A DNA stretch of 64,000 nucleotides from JAQUTK01 sp963677415 (GTDB lineage: Bacteria > Bacteroidota > Bacteroidia > Bacteroidales > JAQUTK01): positions 28,674 to 92,673 of the forward strand of contig CAXXFJ010000019.1 in NCBI GenBank assembly GCA_963677415.2, given 5' to 3'. Shown piece after piece: positions 18,582 to 27,631 of this stretch; positions within the stretch are counted from its first letter, which is position 1; the number at the start of each line of letters is the position of its first letter. The position numbers and the translations under genes were made by a program. The notes beneath the pieces are model-generated. The model saw nothing but the letters and a program-made list of their open reading frames with translations. It did no database searches and had not been told where the DNA came from.

Positions 18582-19787
18582 TTATTTTATTTTGTAGGCC
18601 ATCAGGCTATCACCATGACGAACGAAAAGAACACCCTTATAGATGACAGGATGTGCCCAATGCTGTTCTGTTCCCTTTGTGATTTTAAAGCGACTGACAA
18701 TATCAAACTTCTCCGGATTCGATTTTACCAGAATCATGTCACCCTTATCGGTATAACAGTAGAGCATCCCATCGTCTGCAATGATAGTACCCATTGCAAG
18801 GCCAGGTTCTTTATATTTGATTGCTCCTGTTTTCCAATCAGCGCAAAACCAGGCACGGCTATTATCGCCCGAACCGTACACATAGCCACCCACTTTCACC
18901 ATCGCCCCGATTCGGTTATCCAGTTCTACGGAAGACCAGGCCATCTCTATGCTTTTTCCGCCATTTGTGAGGCGCAACATTGTAGATCCTTTTCCGTATC
19001 CGCTTGTGCAAAGTATCATGTTATCACCATAAACTGGTGTATTGGCATGAACGGCATATTGATTCTTCTGTTCGTAGGACCATAATTTTAATCCTGTTTC
19101 TGCATTTAAACCAATGATATGGTTCGCAGTCATGGTTACAATAAGGGGAACTTGCTGATCTTTGATATACAGAGGCGAACAATAAGCTGATGCATCACCT
19201 TCTCCTGCGCTGCTCCAGATAAGCTTACCCGTATTCTTGTTAAGAGCGACAACGTTATTCTCTTTTCCTCCCGGCGTTGCGATTATCTTGTCACCAATAA
19301 TCAGTGGTGACTCATTGATACCCCATGTAATGTTGGATGCATTATACTCTTTCAATATATTCTTTTTCCAAATCATTTCAAGAGAGGTAGCGTTATAGCA
19401 ATACAATTCTCCAACTCCGCTTATCAAATAAAGTTTTCCATCATTCAGCGTTATCGAACCCCTTGGACCGTTATAACTTTTCTTATAGTCTGGTCCGTAC
19501 TCTTTTTTATTGAGTAGTTTTCCATTCATGTCGAATACATAAAGAGAGCCAATGCTGTCTTTCATTCCTGTCAGATAGATCTTATCCGAAGCAATAGCTA
19601 CAGAAGAATGCCCCTGACCCAATCCATCGTAGCTCCACAAAAGAGTCGGACCTTCTGCTGGCCATGTTTTCAACAGTCCGGTTTCATTGTAAACTCCGGT
19701 GCGGTCGGTTCCTCTCCATTGGATATTGTCTTGTGCAGTCACTGTGATTGCAGCAAGCGAAAATAATGCGATCAGTGTTGTTTTCAT
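18582..19787 (-). CDS. Secreted PQQ-like beta-propeller, tandem copy 3
   Basis: 401 residues with a signal peptide ending near AAITVTAQD. The mature part starts IQWRGTDRTGVYNETGLLKT and ends HPVIYKGVLFVRHGDSLMAY. It is closely related along its full length to the two genes upstream, of identical length, so the set arose by tandem duplication. The family resembles secreted PQQ-like repeat proteins also common in Planctomycetes. The copies differ most in exposed loops of the middle blades, which suggests specialisation in binding. No catalytic residue can be named. Confidence 0.87.
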   Translation of the reverse strand: MKTTLIALFSLAAITVTAQDNIQWRGTDRTGVYNETGLLKTWPAEGPTLLWSYDGLGQGHSSVAIASDKIYLTGMKDSIGSLYVFDMNGKLLNKKEYGPDYKKSYNGPRGSITLNDGKLYLISGVGELYCYNATSLEMIWKKNILKEYNASNITWGINESPLIIGDKIIATPGGKENNVVALNKNTGKLIWSSAGEGDASAYCSPLYIKDQQVPLIVTMTANHIIGLNAETGLKLWSYEQKNQYAVHANTPVYGDNMILCTSGYGKGSTMLRLTNGGKSIEMAWSSVELDNRIGAMVKVGGYVYGSGDNSRAWFCADWKTGAIKYKEPGLAMGTIIADDGMLYCYTDKGDMILVKSNPEKFDIVSRFKITKGTEQHWAHPVIYKGVLFVRHGDSLMAYKIK

Positions 19788-19791
19788 AAAT

Positions 19792-20997
19792 TTATTTGAT
19801 TTTATAAGCTATTAGACTATCCCCATGACGCACATAAAGAACACCTTTATAGATGACGGGGTGAGCAAAATGTGTTTCTGTACCCTTTGTAATTTGGAAG
19901 CGACTGACAATATCAAACTTCTCAGGGTTTGCTTTTACCAGAATCATTTCTCCCTTATCTGTATAACAGTAAAGCATTCCATCGGCTGCAATGATATTAC
20001 CCAATGCGATTCCTTGCTCTTTATATTTAATTTCACCTGTTTTCCAGTCCGCGCAAAACCAGAAGCGTTTGCTTTTAGCCGAACCGTAAATGTAGTCTCC
20101 TACTTTCACCATTCCTCCCATACTGTTGTTCATCTCACTTGAAGACCAAGCCTGTTCAATGCTTTTTCCACCGTTAGTAAGGCGAAACATGATTGAGCCT
20201 TCCTCTGATCCGTACGTGCAAAACAACATATTATCAAAATAAAACGGTGTATTGCCATTTACCGAAGTCAGATTTTTGTTTGCGAACGACCATACTTTCA
20301 GTCCGGTTTCCGCATTTATACCAATGGTATGACTCGCTGTCATCGTAACGATAAGCGGAATCTGCTGGTCTCTAATAAATAGAGGCGAACAATAGGCTGA
20401 AGATGTTCCTTCTCCAGCGCTACTCCATATCAGTTTACCGGTATTCTTGTTGAGAGCTACGACGTTACTTTCTTTTCCTCCCGGCGTGGCTATTACCTTA
20501 TCTCCGACAATCAGCGGAGATTCAGTAATACCAAATTTAATATTCGAACCATTGTATTCTTTCAGGAGATCCTTTTTCCAGATGAGATTCAGGGTAGCCT
20601 GATCAAAGCAGTAGAGGTAACCTAAACCACTTATCAGATAGAGTTTTCCCTCATTGATGGTAACAGTACCCCGGGGACCATTGTCGCCTTTGTTCCATTC
20701 CTGTCCGTACTCTTTCTTAATCAGCAGCTTGCCACTTAGGTCCAATACGCAGATGTAGCCAGTACTATCTGTTATCCCTGTCACGTAAATCTTCTCAGAA
20801 GCGATGGCAGCGGAAGAATGTCCCTTCCCCAATCCATCGTAGCTCCACAAGAGAGTCGGACCTTCTGCTGGCCATGATTTAAAGAGGCCTGTTTCGTTGT
20901 AAACTCCGGTACGATCAGTTCCTCTCCATTGGATATTATCTTGCGCAGTTACTGTGATTGCAGCAAGCGTAAATAATGCGATCAGAGTAGTTTTCAT
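19792..20997 (-). CDS. Secreted PQQ-like beta-propeller, tandem copy 2
   Basis: 401 residues, signal peptide ending near AAITVTAQD, same opening as copy 3 (IQWRGTDRTGVYNETGL). It departs from the other two in the middle, for example FANKNLTSVNGNTPFYFDN where the others have VHANTPVY, and AKSKRFWFCADWK where the others have a GSGDN-type loop. The gap to copy 3 is 4 bases. It is the most diverged of the three, fitting paralogues under different selection. Confidence 0.87.
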   Translation of the reverse strand: MKTTLIALFTLAAITVTAQDNIQWRGTDRTGVYNETGLFKSWPAEGPTLLWSYDGLGKGHSSAAIASEKIYVTGITDSTGYICVLDLSGKLLIKKEYGQEWNKGDNGPRGTVTINEGKLYLISGLGYLYCFDQATLNLIWKKDLLKEYNGSNIKFGITESPLIVGDKVIATPGGKESNVVALNKNTGKLIWSSAGEGTSSAYCSPLFIRDQQIPLIVTMTASHTIGINAETGLKVWSFANKNLTSVNGNTPFYFDNMLFCTYGSEEGSIMFRLTNGGKSIEQAWSSSEMNNSMGGMVKVGDYIYGSAKSKRFWFCADWKTGEIKYKEQGIALGNIIAADGMLYCYTDKGEMILVKANPEKFDIVSRFQITKGTETHFAHPVIYKGVLYVRHGDSLIAYKIK

Positions 20998-21001
20998 TCA
21001 T

Positions 21002-22207
21002 TTATTTGATTTTATAAGCCATCAGAGTATCTCCATGACGCACATAAAGCATTCCTTTATAGATAACGGGGTGAGCCCAATGTTCATTTGTTCCCTTCGT
21101 GATTTTAAAGCGACTTACAACATCATACTTTTCAGGATTTGCTTTGACCAGACTCATCTCACCTTTATCTGTGTAACAGTAGAGCATTCCATCATCTGCA
21201 ATGATAGCACCCATCGCAAGGCCCGGTTCTTTGTATTTGATTGCACCTGTTTTCCAATCCGCACAATACCAGAAGCGGTTGTTATCGCCTGAACCGTACA
21301 CATAGTCTCCTACTTTAACCATAGCTCCGATACGGTTATCCATTTCAGCAACAAACCAAGCCTGCTCAACGCTTCTCCCACCGTTTGTCAGGCGTAACAT
21401 TGTGGATCCTTTCCCGTATCCACTCGTGCAAAGAATCATATTATCACAGTAAACAGGTGTGTTTGCATGAACGGATGCACGATTCTTGTTTTCGAAAGAC
21501 CATAATTTTGTACCTTTATCAGCATCAATACCGATGATATAGCTCCCTGTCATCGTAACGATGAGTGGAACCTGCTGATCTTTGATATAGAGCGGCGAAC
21601 AATAAGCTGAAGGTGACCCTTCTCCCGGACAACTCCAAATCAATTCGCCGGTCTTCTTATTCAGAGCGACAACGTTGTTTTCTTTACCTCCCGGTGTTGC
21701 AATGACTTTGTCACCTACAATCAGCGGTGATTCAGCAATACCCCATGTAATATTGGATGCATTGTATTCGGTTAGTATGTTCTTTTTCCAGATCACATTC
21801 AGTGTTTCCTGATCGAAGCAGTAGAGATCACCCACGCCACTTATAAAATAAAGCTTTCCGTCATTCACCGTGATACTACCACGTGAACCATTGAAACTTT
21901 TGATCCATTCCTTTCCATACTCTTTTTTATTGAGCAATTTACCATTCAGGTCGAATACGAAAATAGAACCAATACTATCTTTCACCCCCGGCACGTAAAT
22001 CTTATCTGAAGCGATAGCTACAGAAGAATGTCCCAGACCCAATCCATCGTAGCTCCACGAGAGAGTTGGACCCTCTGCTGGCCATGTTTTCAACAGTCCG
22101 GTTTCATTGTAAACTCCGGAACGATCAGTTCCTCTCCATTGAATGTTTTCTTGTGCAGATAAAGTAACTGCAGTTAGCGATAATAATGCGATTAACGTTT
22201 TTCTCAT
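21002..22207 (-). CDS. Secreted PQQ-like beta-propeller, tandem copy 1
   Basis: 401 residues, first of the three paralogues to be read. The signal peptide ends near TAVTLSAQE; the mature protein starts NIQWRGTDRSGVYNETGL. It is nearer to copy 3 than to copy 2 (VHANTPVYCDNMILCTSGYG is nearly shared). It follows the terpene-cyclase-like gene after 7 bases, so the switch from lipid-type enzymes to exported propellers falls here in the operon. Confidence 0.87.
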   Translation of the reverse strand: MRKTLIALLSLTAVTLSAQENIQWRGTDRSGVYNETGLLKTWPAEGPTLSWSYDGLGLGHSSVAIASDKIYVPGVKDSIGSIFVFDLNGKLLNKKEYGKEWIKSFNGSRGSITVNDGKLYFISGVGDLYCFDQETLNVIWKKNILTEYNASNITWGIAESPLIVGDKVIATPGGKENNVVALNKKTGELIWSCPGEGSPSAYCSPLYIKDQQVPLIVTMTGSYIIGIDADKGTKLWSFENKNRASVHANTPVYCDNMILCTSGYGKGSTMLRLTNGGRSVEQAWFVAEMDNRIGAMVKVGDYVYGSGDNNRFWYCADWKTGAIKYKEPGLAMGAIIADDGMLYCYTDKGEMSLVKANPEKYDVVSRFKITKGTNEHWAHPVIYKGMLYVRHGDTLMAYKIK

Positions 22208-22214
22208 GATCTTG

Positions 22215-23951
22215 TTATTTAGTTTTGTTCAATTCATTCACTGTTTGGTACTTCTTCAGGGCGTTGAGCGAAAATGTAATAGGATACAACTTCTCCGAAT
22301 ACCACAGACGGGCGAAGTAAAGCCCTATCGGTTCAGCTTGAAATAATTGACCTGCTTCATATTTGCGGTGCAAATAGGCGAAGGCCTTATCCATTGCTTC
22401 TTTTTCTGTATGCGGAAATGATGCCATAGCACTCAGCGCACGACCTGTAAAGGTCACTTTCGAAGGGATATCTTTATCCCCTCCCCATCCACCATCTTCA
22501 TTTTGTGTGGATAGGATATATTTCAATCCTTTCATAGCTATCTCGTTTGCCAAAGGTTCATCAGATGTTGCAAGATACTCCACCACCATCGCTGTCCCAT
22601 ACACAGGTGAACGTCCATCCTTCGCATGTTGGTCACCAAACCAGAGTGGTAAGAACGAACCATCATCCAACTGTGTCTTTTGCATCCAGTTTAACATCCG
22701 GAAAGAGCTGTGCCTACACTTCTGCTGTAAATCAGAGGGAAGCAGATCCATCCATAACTGAAAGGCAAGGAACGCATGTGCAGAAATATCAGGACAACTC
22801 CGATCGAATGGTAGTTTCCCCCATCCTTTGCAGAAGGTAGGCATCCCACCGTCCCTGTTTTGCAGATCCAAAAGCCATTCGATTCCTTTCCCTACTTCCG
22901 GACAGTATTCGCCATCCAGTAATATATGGAGTGCCACAAGCGAGCCTGCCGTGTCATCTGCATCAGGCACTGCTCCAGCTAAGTCTGTCCATCCCCAGCC
23001 ACCTTCTTTAGCTCCCGTAAAAGGATGCCGCAAGGTAAAAGCATTCTGTTTAATTATCTGTGCCAATGCTTGCTTATCGGCTATATCATCTCCTAAAGCC
23101 CGCACGCTTAATGCCGTTACCCAAGAGGAAAGATTGGTGTCAATAGGCCATGAACCATCTTCGCGAACTGTATCCACCAGAAAGGCAGCTGCTCTTTGCG
23201 TAGCTGTATGTTCCCTGTATCCAGCCTCGATCATGCACATTGTGACAAATGCGGTAAGTGGAGCTGCTTCGAGAAAACCTCCGTGTGCGGGTTGCAACTT
23301 CAGTAGCACCTGTAATGATTTACCTATAAAAGCCTCCCGCAGGAGCGATGTAATTCCTTTATTTCCTTTCTTATAACGAAGGATACCCACAGCAATCAAA
23401 GCCGGTATGGCATAGCTCACCACCGGAAGCTGAAGGAACCGGAATAGGCGCTGAGGCAATACCGAAAGTTCAAAGGGTAACTGCGGGATTTTATCCCAAC
23501 TCCGGATGACTCCTGCCAATGCACACATGACAAGTATCGGTGCTGAGAAAGTCAGGTCTTTTCCGTAATAAGCAAGTACACCTTTAATAATATGTTGATC
23601 AGTAATCCCTCCAAATTGAGTCGTCAGGTATTCATTCGTTTGCGATGGAGCAACATCCACTGCGCACAAACAAGCATAAGAAAGTAAAGTAGCTGTCAGA
23701 TTAGAAGGACTTTCCAGGCTATCCCCCCATGAGCCATCAGCATGCATGTTTTGTTTCAACCATTCCACTCCTTGCTTAATAGTGAGAGTATAAGAATCCT
23801 TATCCATTAGATAAAGAGCGAATACAGAAACAGAAGTAGAGATAGCACTGGATGATAATTCTCCTTGCCACATACCTCCTGCCGGACGCTCTTGTATAAG
23901 TTTGGCACGTAGTACGTCCATCATTTCTTCTATTGCTTTTGCGTTATTCAT
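22215..23951 (-). CDS. Class II terpene cyclase-like protein (squalene-hopene cyclase superfamily)
   Basis: 578 residues with alpha-alpha toroid repeats and QW-like motifs (DGSWGD, EDGSWPI, EGGWGWTDL, DGGMPTF, DGGWGGD). Residues 330-335 read DADDTA, which matches the catalytic DxDDTA acid motif of squalene-hopene cyclases at about the expected place. It is a little shorter than typical bacterial cyclases (about 630). It should protonate and cyclise a polyprenyl substrate, yet the product cannot be read from sequence. It overlaps the upstream prenyltransferase-like gene by four bases and lies one further gene from the polyprenyl synthase, so a substrate supply chain is encoded together. Confidence 0.82.
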   Translation of the reverse strand: MNNAKAIEEMMDVLRAKLIQERPAGGMWQGELSSSAISTSVSVFALYLMDKDSYTLTIKQGVEWLKQNMHADGSWGDSLESPSNLTATLLSYACLCAVDVAPSQTNEYLTTQFGGITDQHIIKGVLAYYGKDLTFSAPILVMCALAGVIRSWDKIPQLPFELSVLPQRLFRFLQLPVVSYAIPALIAVGILRYKKGNKGITSLLREAFIGKSLQVLLKLQPAHGGFLEAAPLTAFVTMCMIEAGYREHTATQRAAAFLVDTVREDGSWPIDTNLSSWVTALSVRALGDDIADKQALAQIIKQNAFTLRHPFTGAKEGGWGWTDLAGAVPDADDTAGSLVALHILLDGEYCPEVGKGIEWLLDLQNRDGGMPTFCKGWGKLPFDRSCPDISAHAFLAFQLWMDLLPSDLQQKCRHSSFRMLNWMQKTQLDDGSFLPLWFGDQHAKDGRSPVYGTAMVVEYLATSDEPLANEIAMKGLKYILSTQNEDGGWGGDKDIPSKVTFTGRALSAMASFPHTEKEAMDKAFAYLHRKYEAGQLFQAEPIGLYFARLWYSEKLYPITFSLNALKKYQTVNELNKTK

Positions 23952-24820
23952 ATCGTACCTAATGCTAAAAGTCCATAGAAAGTATATTCAACATCACTGC
24001 TCTCTTCCATAATAGTAGCCGAGAAGCCTCCCATATCCAGCCAATGTGCTTCGATAAAGGAACCAGAAGAATAGGTTGGTCTTCTCCCATAACAATTCAG
24101 CATAAAAAGAGAAGTAGCAGTGGAAAGCAGATCAGGTAACGGAGAACCTTTAACGGCACAAAAACCACCAGTCACTTCCTGCAACTGCTGCAAATAGGAG
24201 ACTCCGTCATTCATCCTGTAATGTTCCAGTTCACCAATAACGGCCAAAGCAGCAACCGTTGCATTAGTCGATGCCACATCACTGTTTGGAAGGTTTGAAT
24301 AACCACCTCCTGGTATTTGGTAACGGGACAACGATTGTAAGACTACCTCTTTATCCTTTATCGTATGTCCGGTATCTTCCAGTAAAGACAACCATATATA
24401 GCGCGAATAAGGAGATTGCAGGTCATTGTGTGGTACGTCGGCAAACTGATGCAATTGCTTTATCTCAACTGAAGAGAAGGAACGTAATAGGAATCGGGTC
24501 TTCCCCTTTTCCATCAGATTACATATCATCCGGCAACGCATACAAGCTGCATAATGAATCAGATCCATTTGCTCCATGTCTTGTGCGGCGAGATAGGCAT
24601 TCATCTTTTCAGGATTTAGACGGATGCCCAATACATAGGATAGCATCCAACCAAAGAGGGTATAATAGATATCCGACATCCCACTTTTATTCATAAAACT
24701 ATCATCTTCCAACCGCTGCGACAGGACAAAGTTCTCTATCCGGTGTAGGGCTTCCGGATTGAGATTCTTTTTCCCTTTTTGCAGGGTCTTGAATAGTTTT
24801 ATGGATAATGTCTCTCTCAT
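23948..24820 (-). CDS. Prenyltransferase/terpene cyclase-repeat protein
   Basis: 290 residues of alpha-alpha repeats related to protein prenyltransferase beta subunits and half-length cyclases. It has GGGYSNLPNSDVASTNATVA, TGGFCAVKGSPLPDLLSTA and a DVEYTFYGLLALG ending typical of that superfamily. There is no DxDD motif, so it is unlikely to start cyclisation by protonation. It could be a companion to the cyclase gene that it overlaps by four bases, or a separate transferase. The usual zinc ligands of protein prenyltransferases are not obvious. Confidence 0.78.
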   Translation of the reverse strand: MRETLSIKLFKTLQKGKKNLNPEALHRIENFVLSQRLEDDSFMNKSGMSDIYYTLFGWMLSYVLGIRLNPEKMNAYLAAQDMEQMDLIHYAACMRCRMICNLMEKGKTRFLLRSFSSVEIKQLHQFADVPHNDLQSPYSRYIWLSLLEDTGHTIKDKEVVLQSLSRYQIPGGGYSNLPNSDVASTNATVAALAVIGELEHYRMNDGVSYLQQLQEVTGGFCAVKGSPLPDLLSTATSLFMLNCYGRRPTYSSGSFIEAHWLDMGGFSATIMEESSDVEYTFYGLLALGTI

Positions 24821-24839
24821 CTTTCTTTTTAAGACTGTT

Positions 24840-26396
24840 TTATTTCAAGATACGTTTGGCCACTCTGAAAAGCAGTCGTTTCAACTCTATATTCGATAGA
24901 TCCTGCAAAGCATTTAATGTCTGTTTGCGGTAGTCGTCAGCCATTTGTTCCACACGACTGATAGCTGTTTGCAGGAGAGGCTTGTGTTCAGGAAGGGACA
25001 AAAGCGCTTTCATATTCCCCGAATGCAAAAGTGTGTCTATGAATGAAGGATCAGTTGATTGTTCGCAAATTGCAGCCAGCACAGAAGATGGGCGAAGCTC
25101 TATGGGAGCCTCCGTTTTAAAATCTTCTATATCGTCCAAGAGTTGATATGCGATACCCAAAGCACGGGAATACGTATGCAGCACGTTGCGTAGCGTTTGA
25201 TCATCACCGGCACAAATAACACCCATGATTAGAGATACATCAAAAGCCGGAACCGTCTTGTTGCAAAAGATCTCAATCACAAAATCCATGGTTAGAGGGG
25301 ATGGAGAAAAGCTCCATTCCAGTTCCATACCCTGCCCTTTACAGAGAGAAATATGTGCATCGGAGGCTACTTTTATCAATTCCATCATTCCGGTTGCTAC
25401 GAGAAGACGATATCCTTCACCTAAAAGAAGGTCACCCACATTGATGGCTACAGGTATCCCATAGGCACTATAAACGGTCTGTTTGCCATAACGCTCTGAA
25501 TCGTTATCCTGAATGTCATCGTGTACCAGTGACGCTTTATGAAAGCATTCTACAGCTATAGAAGCCGACTGGATCTTTTCCGGAAGTGTCGTGTCGTGGC
25601 TCAAAGCCTGATACGTAGCAGCAAGCAAATAAGGACGCCACCGCTTTCCCTCTCCAGCAAGCCAATCCATTGCAACAAGTGAAGTCTGTTCCAACTCAGG
25701 AGAAAGTAACCGGGTCAAATTATCAGATGCAAACCATTCGCCAATAGTTGACTTTATGTGATTGTAGTCCAACAAAGTAATTTCAGTGTCAGATTGCATA
25801 CTCATCATCTCACTTACGTAGTCGTAATCCACCTCCGTGTCCTTGCAACCATCTATATTAAGTGGGATGGCAAGTCCGGGAACAGCATTATTGATGAGGA
25901 GTGGGAACGCTTTTTCTAACGACTCAAGGCATCCTACGCCAATGACAACATCCACTACTCTATTTTCAATCAACCCGACCACGGTAGTAAATCCTTCAGC
26001 TACCATACTCATCATGCCTAGACTCTCTGCTTTATCTTGCAGATTAGGGATAGAGCATCGCTTACATCTATGACAGAGCAAACCCAGATCATCAATCTCA
26101 GCTTCACATCCCGAAGAGTTGCTCAGACATTTAGGTAGCAGCAATATTCGCTTTTCATAAGGTACAGAGGCGACTGTATCCATCCACACACAGTTGTTTA
26201 TCTCAACCATGAGCCACTCCTTTAAGATTGGGTCAAGTGTGTGTTCTTTTATCATCAGGTCAGACAAGTCAGACAGGTCTTCTATAGACAAAGGAGGAGT
26301 GAGCGCCAGATTAGTGACGAAAGAACGCATCAGCAAACGCAGGTTGGTCCGCTTTATATGCGTATCAGGTACAGCACGAATTATCATTTTTCCCAT
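24840..26396 (-). CDS. DUF116-polyprenyl diphosphate synthase fusion
   Basis: 518 residues. Residues about 1-200 match the DUF116 pattern: a Cys-rich block (LLLPKCLSN, then Cys97, Cys108, Cys111, Cys114), VAEGFTTVVGLIE, VIGVGCLESLEKAFPLL and IDGCKDTEVDYD. Residues about 215-518 are a trans-isoprenyl diphosphate synthase with GKRWRPYL, the first Asp-rich motif DDIQD (293-297) and the second DDIED (421-425), so catalytic residues are intact. It should build a linear prenyl diphosphate for the neighbouring cyclase. DUF116 genes often lie near radical SAM genes; one is directly upstream here. The fusion itself is unusual. Confidence 0.88.
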   Translation of the reverse strand: MGKMIIRAVPDTHIKRTNLRLLMRSFVTNLALTPPLSIEDLSDLSDLMIKEHTLDPILKEWLMVEINNCVWMDTVASVPYEKRILLLPKCLSNSSGCEAEIDDLGLLCHRCKRCSIPNLQDKAESLGMMSMVAEGFTTVVGLIENRVVDVVIGVGCLESLEKAFPLLINNAVPGLAIPLNIDGCKDTEVDYDYVSEMMSMQSDTEITLLDYNHIKSTIGEWFASDNLTRLLSPELEQTSLVAMDWLAGEGKRWRPYLLAATYQALSHDTTLPEKIQSASIAVECFHKASLVHDDIQDNDSERYGKQTVYSAYGIPVAINVGDLLLGEGYRLLVATGMMELIKVASDAHISLCKGQGMELEWSFSPSPLTMDFVIEIFCNKTVPAFDVSLIMGVICAGDDQTLRNVLHTYSRALGIAYQLLDDIEDFKTEAPIELRPSSVLAAICEQSTDPSFIDTLLHSGNMKALLSLPEHKPLLQTAISRVEQMADDYRKQTLNALQDLSNIELKRLLFRVAKRILK

Positions 26397-26410
26397 ACTA
26401 TTCCATTCTA

Positions 26411-27628
26411 TTATCCGTAAGCACCAAAGCCAAAGAAATATTTCTTCTTTGCCAGTTTATATAAAATATTCTTTTCCGGTATTTCTTCTCCTTCCATGTT
26501 GTGACCCGCCTGTGTGGTCATCTTCTTTAATTCATCCAAAGCAGTGCCGCGGCTAGTTGTATCAAAAGTCTGATGTTGTTCAAGAAACTGCACCAGCTTC
26601 TGTGGGTTCTCCAGCAGGATGCACCCCCTTGAAGTCTCCGCGGTCATCTTGCGAAAATCTGCCAGAAAGGATGAATCTTCAAATAGTTGTGCCAGGTTGG
26701 AAGCATCAGCATTGATAAAATCTTTTGCCAGCTGTATCGGAGGACAAAATTCCAATGCACCCGATGGGGATATATGGTGACTCATGCCTGTGGCTGCCGG
26801 ACAAAGGGCATTTCCTTTATCATCCCAATAGGTATCGATTATAAATAATGGAGCATCCTTTCGTTGATCTACTACAAAGCGACGAAATTGCAGAATCTGC
26901 TCTTTATTCAGGGCGTTTTCCACGTGAGGGTCCGCTCCTACCGGTCTGTAAATATAGTACCAGAGGTAGTGAGCACCTTCTTTCGCAAGTAAGTCAATAT
27001 ATTTGCGGTTCACCAAATCATCATAATTACTTTTGCATATACTGGCCGCTGCACCGAATATTAACCGGGCTTTGCGGCATGCACGAACACCCGCCAGCGT
27101 CCGCTCGAAGACATCGTCCTTTCCACGGCGGATATCACTCTCCTCTTCCAATCCCTCGATACTAATAAGTGGGGTTATGTTGCCTGCTTTTTTAAGACGC
27201 ATAGCCACCTCTTCAGTCAGCAGAGTTCCATTGGTGAATAGTTGAAAGTAACAATCCCGATGTTTCTCCAATACATCCAACAATCCTTTGTACATAAGTG
27301 GTTCACCACCAAGAATTCCAAAGAAATAAGAACCTTTCTTCTTGCCGGTTGTAATTATTCCGTCGAGCTGCTCCAGCGATAAGGAGCGCTTCCCTCCCTT
27401 TGAAACCCAGCAGCCACTGCATGCCAGGTTGCAACTTTCTGTAACAGAAATCATCAAGAAGGCAGGAAAAAAAGGTTTTCCTTGTTTCTGTCGCTTTTCA
27501 AACCTGCTCATGTTCACTACACTGCGCCATCCGAAATTGTACATGAACTTCCAGACCAGGCGGGGCGAGCATTCCCGCACTACACGCAGGGAAGTATGAA
27601 GGTTGGCGATATATTCTTTTGCTGTCAT
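26411..27628 (-). CDS. Radical SAM protein
   Basis: 405 residues. The [4Fe-4S]-SAM site is C66-x3-C70-x2-C73 (ESCNLACSGCW), followed by the SAM-binding GGEP in GILGGEPLMYK and a strand FTNGTLLTEE. A long C-terminal region contains SPSGALEFCPPIQLA and further Cys residues, but no full SPASM pattern is clear. It resembles the broad group that includes HpnH, which modifies hopanoids, and heme or peptide modifying enzymes. Sitting two genes before the cyclase, it may alter the isoprenoid product. Its N-terminus is basic and amphipathic, consistent with membrane association. Confidence 0.87.
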   Translation of the reverse strand: MTAKEYIANLHTSLRVVRECSPRLVWKFMYNFGWRSVVNMSRFEKRQKQGKPFFPAFLMISVTESCNLACSGCWVSKGGKRSLSLEQLDGIITTGKKKGSYFFGILGGEPLMYKGLLDVLEKHRDCYFQLFTNGTLLTEEVAMRLKKAGNITPLISIEGLEEESDIRRGKDDVFERTLAGVRACRKARLIFGAAASICKSNYDDLVNRKYIDLLAKEGAHYLWYYIYRPVGADPHVENALNKEQILQFRRFVVDQRKDAPLFIIDTYWDDKGNALCPAATGMSHHISPSGALEFCPPIQLAKDFINADASNLAQLFEDSSFLADFRKMTAETSRGCILLENPQKLVQFLEQHQTFDTTSRGTALDELKKMTTQAGHNMEGEEIPEKNILYKLAKKKYFFGFGAYG

Positions 27629-27631
27629 TGA

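Noticed and set aside
1465..22207. Naming the propeller proteins as PQQ-dependent dehydrogenases
   Set aside because: No quinoprotein catalytic Asp, disulfide ring or heme domain was recognised and no PQQ synthesis genes are present; only the repeat class is supported.
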